This document shows, in pieces, positions 1-7,453 of a stretch of DNA of 35,598 nucleotides; positions within the stretch are counted from its first letter, which is position 1; the number at the start of each line of letters is the position of its first letter. The position numbers and the translations under genes are program-made. This DNA comes from an uncultured Verrucomicrobiota bacterium. GTDB taxonomy: Bacteria > Verrucomicrobiota > Verrucomicrobiia > Verrucomicrobiales > Verrucomicrobiaceae. The stretch lies in the NCBI GenBank assembly GCA_903960845.1, contig CAJCCF010000572.1, positions 1 to 35,598 of the forward strand, written 5' to 3'. The notes beneath the pieces were generated by a model. The model was not told where the DNA came from. It saw only the letters and a list, made by a program, of their open reading frames with translations, and ran no database searches.

Positions 1-242
1 ACGAAAAGCCTGAGCAGAAAAAACCCGGCAAGAACGCTGCTGGCAAGCCGCAGCGCGGGATGGGGGAGAAACAGCGCGCCAGCGACGGCTGCCAGCCACA
101 ACGCCGTGGTGGAAAGAATGCACCACCAGCTCTTCGCGGAGCTGTCGATTGTATAATCCTTGGTCGCCAGGATAAGCTCAGTGCCTGTCCTGCTTTGACC
201 GCCGAGATGGATGGAATCGGCTAAAGCCAGGCCACTATTCAT
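1..242 (-). CDS. Partial ORF running off the left edge; fatty-acid-desaturase-like N-terminus
   Basis: Manual minus-strand translation from ATG at 242: MNSGLALADSIHLGGQSRTGTELILATKDYTIDSSAKSWWCILSTTALWLAAVAGALFLPHPALRLASSVLAGFFLLRLFV, open to the edge. Hydrophobic N-terminal pattern (SWWxxLSTxAL...) resembles desaturases. Not in the ORF track because it is truncated. Confidence 0.5.
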   Translation of the reverse strand, partial: MNSGLALADSIHLGGQSRTGTELILATKDYTIDSSAKSWWCILSTTALWLAAVAGALFLPHPALRLASSVLAGFFLLRLF

Positions 243-330
243 GTGGGCCGAGAGAACCCCAGTATCGCGCGGGTCGCAAGCTCTTATTGCCTCGATATGA
301 GCGTGTAAACAGACTCGATCCGTCACTGAA

Positions 331-774
331 TCAGGGCTCAAAGGTCATTTGTTCCACCGGTGCCTGCAGGCGGATTCGGGTGCCATAGGACAGGTTTTCG
401 ATCCGTGGCAGCAGCAATTCCAGAACATCCGGCTTCTGGAAGTGCTCCGGTTTGGTGTCGGGATGCGGCTGATAGATGAATCCGGACACGGGTGGTGACT
501 GCCCATGCTGCACGACGACATCGAAGAACGAGAAATCTTCCGCACGCTCGGTCGGGTGCCATTTCACATCATGAAACGTGTGCCTGGATTTCACGACCCG
601 ATAGCTCAGGGGGCTGATGCTCACATTGAGCGTGCCCGGATAAAAGGCGCTCAGATCGAGGCCGCGCTCCTTGAATGCGTGAAGCTGCATCTGAATGGTG
701 CCGCCGGGAAAACGCGGGTCGCCATTCAAGCCTGAGGCGACGCGGTGGCCTTCAACAATGGTGGCAGTGATCAT
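331..774 (-). CDS. Small protein resembling the DUF120 / CTP-dependent riboflavin kinase cradle-loop barrel
   Basis: 147 aa; ordered motifs IVEGHRVASGL...FYPGTLNVSI...GFIYQPHPDTKPEHFQKPDVLELLLPRIENLSYGTRIRLQ resemble the archaeal DUF120 order (xxSGLGEG..F / YxGTLN / P..T.H....IEII.P..LR...L.DGD.I.I). Directly downstream of deoC. Confidence 0.5.
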   Translation of the reverse strand: MITATIVEGHRVASGLNGDPRFPGGTIQMQLHAFKERGLDLSAFYPGTLNVSISPLSYRVVKSRHTFHDVKWHPTERAEDFSFFDVVVQHGQSPPVSGFIYQPHPDTKPEHFQKPDVLELLLPRIENLSYGTRIRLQAPVEQMTFEP

Positions 775-780
775 GATGAA

Positions 781-1563
781 TCAGTAGCCTCCGCTGCCAA
801 TTTCTCCACCGGTCGCACCAGGCGTTCCGGCGGCTTCGCGTCTGCGATAGTCGTCCATCATGGCTGCGGTTGCCGTGGCACCGCAGCGGCTGGCGCCGAG
901 ATCGCGGACTTTGATCAGGCCATCAAGGTCGCGCACACCGCCCGCGGCCTTGACCTGGACTTTGGGGGACACATTGGCGCGCATGAGGGCGAGATCGTGC
1001 TCGGTCGCTCCACGGTAGTTGTAGGAGCCGTCGGATTGCTTCACAAAACCATACCCGGTGCTCGTCTTGACCCAGTCGGCTCCGGCAAGCTCGCAGATCC
1101 GGCAGAGTTTGATTTTAAATTCATCGCTGGTTAGGCCTGCCCCGCCATGGGTGAGGTAGTCGTTTTCAAAGATCACCTTCACCCTGGCTTCATGCCGGTG
1201 GGCTTCATCACAGACAGCCCGCACGTCGGCCTCCACATAGTCCCAGTCGGCGCTGAGGGCTTTGCCGAGATTGATGACCATGTCGATTTCAACCGCTCCA
1301 TCTTTGCAGGCCAGTTCGGTTTCGTATCGCTTGGATTCGGTGACGCTGTTGCCATGCGGGAAACCGATCACCGCGCCGACGAGCACTCCGGTGCCGCGCA
1401 GCCATTCGGTGGCCTGCTTCACGGCGTAGGGTTTGATGCAGACGGAAGCCACCTGGTATTGCGCGGCCAGCTTGCACCCGGCTTCGAGATCCGCGTCCGT
1501 CATGGTGGGATGCAGCAGCGAGTGATCGATCATCCTGGCGAGGTCAGAGTAGCTGTAGTTCAT
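781..1563 (-). CDS. deoC: Deoxyribose-phosphate aldolase
   Basis: IDHSLLHPTMTDADLEAGCKLA, VIGFPHGN, EIDMVINLGKAL, VKVIFENDYLT, DWVKTSTGYG, VKAAGGVRD motifs. Start chosen at the internal Met (MNYSYSDLARMIDHS). Confidence 0.93.
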   Translation of the reverse strand: MNYSYSDLARMIDHSLLHPTMTDADLEAGCKLAAQYQVASVCIKPYAVKQATEWLRGTGVLVGAVIGFPHGNSVTESKRYETELACKDGAVEIDMVINLGKALSADWDYVEADVRAVCDEAHRHEARVKVIFENDYLTHGGAGLTSDEFKIKLCRICELAGADWVKTSTGYGFVKQSDGSYNYRGATEHDLALMRANVSPKVQVKAAGGVRDLDGLIKVRDLGASRCGATATAAMMDDYRRREAAGTPGATGGEIGSGGY

Positions 1564-1647
1564 GGCAGTTGAGCAGGTGTTGGTTTGGCGCGCCTCCAGA
1601 CTGGCCTGGATATCAGGCAAAGATCAATCCCGATGAGGTGTGTGAGA

Positions 1648-1822
1648 TGACATAAGTCCGGAACCCATGTTGAGAGTTGAGGGTTGCTTGTTGAGCGCCT
1701 GAAACAGAAGCCGTTCAAGCCACCACAAGCACTCACCTATTGAGTGAATGAACTTGGAAGACTCGATGAGTTGAATCACTCAGCTCTCAACCATGAACTC
1801 TCAACCCCGGGTTTGACATAAG
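1648..1822. repeat. MITE-like inverted heptad repeat with 9-bp flanking direct repeat
   Basis: TGACATAAG at 1648-1656 and 1814-1822. Left arm AACCCATGTTGAGAGTTGAGGGTTG (1662-1686) versus right arm CAACCATGAACTCTCAACCCCGGGTT. Left arm is four 7-bp units GTTGAGA/GTTGAGG/GTTGCTT/GTTGAGC (1669-1696). Confidence 0.5.
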
Positions 1823-1836
1823 CGGTTGTCCTGAGA

Positions 1837-1878
1837 CAAAAAGAAAAACCCCGGCCCGCCTTTCAGCGGACCGGGGTT
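1837..1878 (-). terminator. Rho-independent terminator for the Gfo/Idh gene
   Basis: Minus strand AACCCCGGTCCG-ctgaaa-GGCGGGCCGGGGTT followed by TTTCTTTTTG, 25 nt past the stop codon. Confidence 0.8.
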
Positions 1879-1902
1879 GATGATCGGATCGAACGCCGGG
1901 CG

Positions 1903-3282
1903 TTAGATGATTTCCACGCCGGGCTTGCCGGGGATGGCGACAGGATAGGCGCCGTTGGCATCAGGCTTGACCGGTGGCTCGGTTTCAGCGGTGACGATGG
2001 CTGGCATGTGCTGAACCTTGGAGTTCAGCGCTTCGTCCCACTTGATTTCCTTGCCCGAGTAGGTGGCCATGCGGCCCATGATGGAGGTCATGGTGGACTC
2101 GGCACCGTAGTAGGCGTTGTTCAGTGGCTTGTTGCCACGGATGGCGGCCTGCAGGGTGTCGTGCTCGATCTGATATGGATCAGGATCGGTGCTGCGACGG
2201 CCTTTCTTGCCTTTGCCTTCCGCACCGCCTGCAGCAGCGTCACCGCCGCTGGCGCGGTATTTCCAGATGGTGTTGCCCTTGTGATCGACGGCGTAGCAGG
2301 CTCCGCTGTTGATGAGGTAAAGCTTGCCCTTGGTGCCGGTGAACTCTTCACGCACGGCATTGTAGACGCCGGACTGGTGACGGCACTGGCTGTTCACGCG
2401 GACGCCGTTGGCGTAGGTGTACTCGACGTAGTGATGGTCATAGATCTGGCCGTATTTGGCCTCTGTGCGCTGTTCGCGGCCGCCCATGCCCTGAGCGCTT
2501 TCCGGATGACCACCGATGAACCAGTTGGCCACGTCGATGTTGTGGATGTGCTGCTCATTGATGTGGTCGCCGCAGAGCCAGGTGAAGAAGTACCAGTTGT
2601 TGATCTGATACATGAGCTCGGACTGGCCGGGCTGCTTGTCACGGAACCAGATGCCGCCGCCGTTCCAATAGACCTGACCGGAAACAATGTCGCCGATGAT
2701 GCCTTTTTCCTTCACTTCCTTGAGAGCCTCGATGTAGCAGTTCTGGTAACGGCGCTGGAGACCGACCACGACCTTGAGGTTCTTTTCATCGGCGATTTTG
2801 GCCATTTCCTGAACCTTGCGGATGCCGGGGCTGTCGACGGCGACCGGTTTCTCCATGAAGATGTTTTTGCCGGCGTTCACGGCAGCTTCAAAGTGATAGG
2901 GGCGGAAGCCGGGAGGTGTGGTGAGAATGACGAGGTCACATGAATCGATCACCTTCTTGTAGCCATCGAGACCGGTGAAGATGCGGGAGTCATCCACCTG
3001 CACTTTTTCGGCGTGTTTGGTCCGCAGGTTGGAGAGGGCGCCATCGGCCTTCTCCTTGAAGGCGTCAGCCACGGCGTGAAGGACAACGCCTTCCTGCTTG
3101 GTGCTGAGGGCCTGGTTGGCCGCGCCTGAGCCGCGACCGCCGCAGCCGATCAGGCCGACTTTGATCTTGTCGCTTCCGGCCACATTGGCGGATTGGGCGA
3201 CGGTGAGGCCGGTGCTCGCGACGGTGGCGGCGGTGGCGCCGATGAATTGACGGCGTGTGGTGGGGGTGGTGTCGATGCTCAT
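1903..3282 (-). CDS. Gfo/Idh/MocA family oxidoreductase with Tat signal
   Basis: RRQFIGATAA Tat-type leader; IKVGLIGCGGRGSG Rossmann motif; FMEKPVAVD. Confidence 0.9.
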   Translation of the reverse strand: MSIDTTPTTRRQFIGATAATVASTGLTVAQSANVAGSDKIKVGLIGCGGRGSGAANQALSTKQEGVVLHAVADAFKEKADGALSNLRTKHAEKVQVDDSRIFTGLDGYKKVIDSCDLVILTTPPGFRPYHFEAAVNAGKNIFMEKPVAVDSPGIRKVQEMAKIADEKNLKVVVGLQRRYQNCYIEALKEVKEKGIIGDIVSGQVYWNGGGIWFRDKQPGQSELMYQINNWYFFTWLCGDHINEQHIHNIDVANWFIGGHPESAQGMGGREQRTEAKYGQIYDHHYVEYTYANGVRVNSQCRHQSGVYNAVREEFTGTKGKLYLINSGACYAVDHKGNTIWKYRASGGDAAAGGAEGKGKKGRRSTDPDPYQIEHDTLQAAIRGNKPLNNAYYGAESTMTSIMGRMATYSGKEIKWDEALNSKVQHMPAIVTAETEPPVKPDANGAYPVAIPGKPGVEII

Positions 3283-3306
3283 GGGACTGTTGGGTTGGTT
3301 GTGAAA

Positions 3307-4161
3307 TTAGTTATTCCAGGCTTTGCGGATCACTTCGATGCCTTCGAGGTAAACCTGCTCAGTGCTCGGGAAGAAATCGCGCCAGACGCGGGTGGCGGCG
3401 GCGAGGTCGGGGAGTGAGCCACCGAAGGCTTCGATGGTCATCCAACCGTTGTAGCCGATGGATTTCAGATGCTTGATCTGCTCATTGAGATTGATGTGGC
3501 CGCGTCCGGGTGTGCCGCGGTCGTTTTCGGAGATGTGGACGTGGTTGAGTTTGCCCGAGGCGAAAACGGTGTCGATGGCGGCCAGTGGATTCTTCTCTTC
3601 AATGTTCGCGTGGAAGGTGTCGTACATGGTGCCGAAGTTCGGATGATTGACGCGCTTCACGTAGCTGGCGGCCTGCTCCATGGTGTTGAGCAGATGGGCT
3701 TCGAAACGGTTGAGCGCCTCGATGGCGCATTTCACTCCGGCAGCCTCGGCCACCGGGGCGATGGCGCGGTGCACTTCGGCGGCGTTGTCGAGTTCCGCCT
3801 CGCTCGGGTACTTGCCGGTGAAGTTGCCGAGCACCTGGTAATAAGGGCCGCAGAGCGTTTGCACGCCGGCGGCGTGAGCGCATTCAAGCACGCGCTTGAG
3901 ATGATCGATGGCTCCCTGGCGATTAGCTGCCACCGGGCTGATGGCGTTGTGGATTTCATCCGGTAAAACAGTCACGGCCGTGGCTTCGAGGCCGTTGTCT
4001 TTCATGACCCGGCCGATGTTGGCGAAGTGGGCGGGATTGCTCACATCGAAGATCGGGATCTCGACGCCGTCATAACCGGCAGCCTTGAGTTTTTCGATCA
4101 CAGGGAAGTTTTCATCGGTCACGTGACCGGTCCAGAGGAGTAGATTGAAGCCAATTTTCAT
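3307..4161 (-). CDS. Sugar-phosphate isomerase/epimerase TIM barrel (hydroxypyruvate isomerase / ketose 3-epimerase-like)
   Basis: AAGYDGVEIPIFD, GMYDTFHANIEE-type segment (GTMYDTFHANIEEKN), HVHISENDRGTPGRGHIN, MTIEAFGG. Internal Met start MKIGFNLLLW. 24 bp upstream of the Gfo/Idh gene on the same strand. Confidence 0.85.
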   Translation of the reverse strand: MKIGFNLLLWTGHVTDENFPVIEKLKAAGYDGVEIPIFDVSNPAHFANIGRVMKDNGLEATAVTVLPDEIHNAISPVAANRQGAIDHLKRVLECAHAAGVQTLCGPYYQVLGNFTGKYPSEAELDNAAEVHRAIAPVAEAAGVKCAIEALNRFEAHLLNTMEQAASYVKRVNHPNFGTMYDTFHANIEEKNPLAAIDTVFASGKLNHVHISENDRGTPGRGHINLNEQIKHLKSIGYNGWMTIEAFGGSLPDLAAATRVWRDFFPSTEQVYLEGIEVIRKAWNN

Positions 4162-4357
4162 GAAGGGGACGGCAAGACTAGGGAGGTACAATGAAAACCG
4201 CAAGACCTGCGTGCGGGGATTTCATGGACCGGGGAAGGGGGAACGTGCGGCGAGGGGCCGGCTTATCAGCCTTGGCATTTCATGTTGAACAAATCCCTTC
4301 GTAAAACCATCATACTGGCGCAGTTTAACCTGCCGGCAGCCCATTCCAGAATACGTC

Positions 4358-4972
4358 ATGCACCTGATTTCCACCGTTCGCCTCCTGACCCTGATCATCC
4401 TCGCCTTGGGCCTCGCCTCCTGCGAGAACGGCAAAAATCCATTCCAGAAGCCGGGCAGTACACAGGATGATCTGTATGTGTCGAACGTGCCGAGCGATGG
4501 TGGCTATCATCCGTATCCGAACCAGCCCGGTCAGATCGCCGGACCTGCCGCGCCGACCTACACGCCACCTCCAGCCCCGGTCGAACCTGACCTCTACGCA
4601 TTCAATTCACCGTCAGGCTCGAAGCCCAAGACATCAGGCACTTCAAGCGGCGGCAGTTCGGCTGGCAGCAGCTCAGGCGGTTCCTCAAGCGGCAGAAGTT
4701 CGGTCAGCGGCACCTCCGGTGGCAGCAGTTCAGGCGGCAGCAGCACCCCTAGAAAAACAACCGCCTCCACCAAGCCCAAATCCAAGTCCAGTTCTTCGAA
4801 GTCCGGCAGCACCGCCAAGAAAAAATCCTCTGGTGGCAGCTACAAGGTGGTCTCCGGCGACTCGCTCTACGCGATTGCCCGCAAACGCGGCACAACCGTC
4901 GCCAAGATCAAGGCTGCCAACAGTCTCAGCACCGATCTGATCCATCCCGGCCTGGTCCTGAAGATTCCGTGA
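4358..4972 (+). CDS. LysM-domain lipoprotein with Ser/Gly-rich linker
   Basis: Lipobox LASC; GGSSSGGSS linker; C-terminal YKVVSGDSLYAIARKRGTTVAKIKAANSLSTDLIHPGLVLKIP = LysM. Confidence 0.88.
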   Translation: MHLISTVRLLTLIILALGLASCENGKNPFQKPGSTQDDLYVSNVPSDGGYHPYPNQPGQIAGPAAPTYTPPPAPVEPDLYAFNSPSGSKPKTSGTSSGGSSAGSSSGGSSSGRSSVSGTSGGSSSGGSSTPRKTTASTKPKSKSSSSKSGSTAKKKSSGGSYKVVSGDSLYAIARKRGTTVAKIKAANSLSTDLIHPGLVLKIP

Positions 4973-5067
4973 TCGCGCGCGCTCAGCGTTGCTGTCAACC
5001 GGCGACAAGTTTTTGAAACCAAGCCGCTTGTGTCTCTCCATGGTCTGCGGCAGTCTCGGCAGCCAGC

Positions 5068-6291
5068 ATGAAGGACACCCTCGAAGATCTCGAGCAATAC
5101 ATCATCGACGTGATCATCCACAATCGACGTGGAATCCGCGCGTCGTTGCTGCGCACCGTATTCTGGTTTCTGTCGGGCATCTACAAGGGCGCGGTGAGGC
5201 TGCGCCTGTATCTCTACCGCGAGCGCTACATCCATGACCATCATCTCGGCGTGCCGGTCATCAGCGTCGGCAACATCACCGTCGGCGGCACGGGCAAGAC
5301 GCCGGTCGTGGAACTGCTCGCCAAATCGCTCCGGGATCGCGGACGCCGTGTCGCCATTCTGAGCCGTGGTTATAAAAGCAAACGTCAGCGCAAAGCCCCG
5401 CTGAGGTGGCGCATCGCCGCCAAGCTCGGTCTGGCGCGCAAGCCCAAAGGCCTGCCGGCCCGCGTCGTGTCCGATGGTGAAAAAGTGCTGCTCGATTCCT
5501 ACACTGCGGGGGATGAGCCCTTCATGCTCGCGCACAACTGCCCAGGCGTGCCGGTCGTCGTGGATCGCAACCGTGTGAAGGCCGGCGCTCATGCCATCCG
5601 CAAGTTTGGCTCGGATGTGCTGATCCTCGATGACGGACTGCAATACCTGAAGCTCAAGCATCGCCATGACATCGTGCTCGTGGATAAAACGGCCCCTTTT
5701 GGCACCGGCTACATGCTGCCGCGCGGCACGCTGCGCGAGCCACCGAAAAGCCTGCGCCGCGCCAGCTACATCTTCCTCACCAAATCAGATGGAGACAGCG
5801 AAGAAGTCATCCAGCAAATCCGCCGTTACAACGCCGTCGCCGAAATCATCGAGTGCCGGCACCGCCCCGTGTACTTTCAGGACATCCACACCGGTGAGCG
5901 CCTGCCTCTCGACGCCTTTCGTGGCAAATATTGCGGTGCGCTGTCCGGAATCGCGGTGCCTGAGAGTTTTGAAAACGGACTGCGCAAGCTCGGTGCAAAA
6001 GTCCACTGGACAGTGCGCTTCACGGACCACCATCGCTTTCGGGAAAAGGAGATCACCCAGTTCATCGACCGCTGCATCAAGGCTGACGCCCACGCCATCC
6101 TCACCACGGAAAAGGATTATGTCCGCTTTCCCAAGCTCACCCCCGGTGAGGTGCCCATCTACTTCCTGCGCGTCGAGATCGAGATCACCCGCGGCAAGGA
6201 CATTTTTGACCGCCTCGTGAGTCTCATCGCCGAGCCGCGTCATGTCTCCCAGGGACTGGTGGGTGCCGAGTTGGTGGAGGCTTCCGGGTGA
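5068..6291 (+). CDS. lpxK: Tetraacyldisaccharide 4'-kinase
   Basis: PVISVGNITVGGTGKTPVVELLAKSLRDRGRRVAILSRGYK, VLILDDGLQYLKLKHRHDIVLVD, TTEKDYVRFP. Confidence 0.93.
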   Translation: MKDTLEDLEQYIIDVIIHNRRGIRASLLRTVFWFLSGIYKGAVRLRLYLYRERYIHDHHLGVPVISVGNITVGGTGKTPVVELLAKSLRDRGRRVAILSRGYKSKRQRKAPLRWRIAAKLGLARKPKGLPARVVSDGEKVLLDSYTAGDEPFMLAHNCPGVPVVVDRNRVKAGAHAIRKFGSDVLILDDGLQYLKLKHRHDIVLVDKTAPFGTGYMLPRGTLREPPKSLRRASYIFLTKSDGDSEEVIQQIRRYNAVAEIIECRHRPVYFQDIHTGERLPLDAFRGKYCGALSGIAVPESFENGLRKLGAKVHWTVRFTDHHRFREKEITQFIDRCIKADAHAILTTEKDYVRFPKLTPGEVPIYFLRVEIEITRGKDIFDRLVSLIAEPRHVSQGLVGAELVEASG

Positions 6292-6809
6292 GCAAACTGG
6301 TCATCAATCAGGAAACCTATCCGGCGGTCCTGCAGGAGATCGTGCCCGCCGCCAGGAAACTGCTCTGGATCGTCACCGCCGACCTGAAGGATTTGCATGT
6401 CGGAGCCGGCAGAAAATTCGTGCCATTCCTCCAGGTGCTCGCTGAAAAAATCCGTGAAGGCGTGGAAGTGCGGCTCGTTCATGCCAAAGAACCCGGTCCG
6501 CGGTTCCGCGCCGACTTCGACCGCTTCCCCGAGCTCATCGGGAGCGATCTCTTCAGCCGCATCCTCTGCCCGCGCATGCACATGAAGTGCATCATCGCCG
6601 ATGGTCGCATCGCCTACATCGGCTCCGCCAATCTCACCGGCGCAGGCCTCGGCGCCAAGAGCGATCACCGCCGCAACTTCGAAGCCGGCATCGTCACTGA
6701 AGACCGCGCAGTCATCGGCCAGCTCATGACCTTCCTCGACACCTTCTACCTCGGCGACCACTGCCTCAAATGCCAGCGCCGCGACGTTTGCCCCGACCCG
6801 ATTGTGTGA
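6288..6809 (+). CDS. Phospholipase D-like (single HKD) protein with C-terminal Cys cluster
   Basis: HMKCIIADGRIAYIGSANLTGAG (HxKx4D); C-terminal CLKCQRRDVC. GTG start overlaps the lpxK stop (GTGA). Confidence 0.8.
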   Translation: MSKLVINQETYPAVLQEIVPAARKLLWIVTADLKDLHVGAGRKFVPFLQVLAEKIREGVEVRLVHAKEPGPRFRADFDRFPELIGSDLFSRILCPRMHMKCIIADGRIAYIGSANLTGAGLGAKSDHRRNFEAGIVTEDRAVIGQLMTFLDTFYLGDHCLKCQRRDVCPDPIV

Positions 6810-6816
6810 AGATTGA

Positions 6817-7119
6817 CTACTCGAAGCGCTCTTCCCAGTATTCCTCGCCTCGTCGCTCATGGGCAATGGCGATGATTTCGATGACTTCAGGATTGCTGGG
6901 CAGGCGGCGGTAAACGAGCCAGTGGGATTGACGATGAATCTTCCTTCGCAGAGTGCCGTGTCATCCCCTGATGTTGGAGTCAGGATGCCTGAGAACGTGC
7001 AAAATAGCGGCTTCGACGCGCTCAATGAACAATCGGCTGTTCTGTTCGGAGAATTGAGCGATGTGGGCAACGGCTTCCCGGTATTCTTCGAGGGCCTGCC
7101 TTTGAAAAACAAATTTCAT
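6817..7119 (-). pseudogene. RelE/ParE-type toxin gene interrupted by one in-frame TGA
   Basis: Manual translation from ATG at 7119 (overlaps the antitoxin stop, ATGA): MKFVFQRQALEEYREAVAHIAQFSEQNSRLFIERVEAAILHVLRHPDSNIRG*HGTLRRKIHRQSHWLVYRRLPSNPEVIEIIAIAHERRGEEYWEERFE*. 101 codons, single TGA at codon 53 (6961-6963). Confidence 0.82.
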
Positions 7120-7361
7120 CCGATGCTTGGCAGGCCAAATTCCGCCCGCACTTCGGCCAGGGCTCGAAGACCGTCAACATGCTCAACCACACAAGCATCA
7201 CTTGCCGCCACACGCAGTCCGATTTCATGCCAGGTTGCCTCGGAGAAGACGGCTTCATCTTGAGTTTGCACAACATCCCAAAGTCTCTCGGCGAGATCCC
7301 GACGAGCATCGGTATCGAGCGACATGGCTGCTGCAAAAACATTCTGGATCGTCGCGGTCAT
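7116..7361 (-). CDS. Antitoxin, putative addiction-module component family
   Basis: 81 aa; SLDTDARRDLAERLWDVVQ...WHEIGLRV pattern of unstable antitoxins (TIGR02574/PF09720-like); ATGA overlap with the downstream toxin frame. Confidence 0.75.
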   Translation of the reverse strand: MTATIQNVFAAAMSLDTDARRDLAERLWDVVQTQDEAVFSEATWHEIGLRVAASDACVVEHVDGLRALAEVRAEFGLPSIG

Positions 7362-7453
7362 CGTAGCCCAAGCTTATTCAGCACCTGAGGCGAACTCAAG
7401 CATGAATTAGTGAGCAGCAATGGGTCGCCTGTTTGCATCGTATAGATCATCCG

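Noticed and set aside
2008-2943. 311-aa plus-strand ORF
   Set aside because: Antisense to the Gfo/Idh gene; composition typical of a shadow ORF.
4630-4820. Ser/Gly repeat tract in the LysM lipoprotein as a novel repeat element
   Set aside because: Degenerate GGCAGC-type codons encoding a flexible linker; typical for envelope LysM lipoproteins.
6961-6963. Selenocysteine reading of the in-frame TGA in the toxin
   Set aside because: Toxins of this family are not known selenoproteins and no convincing SECIS-like hairpin was evident immediately downstream; a nonsense mutation or error is simpler.
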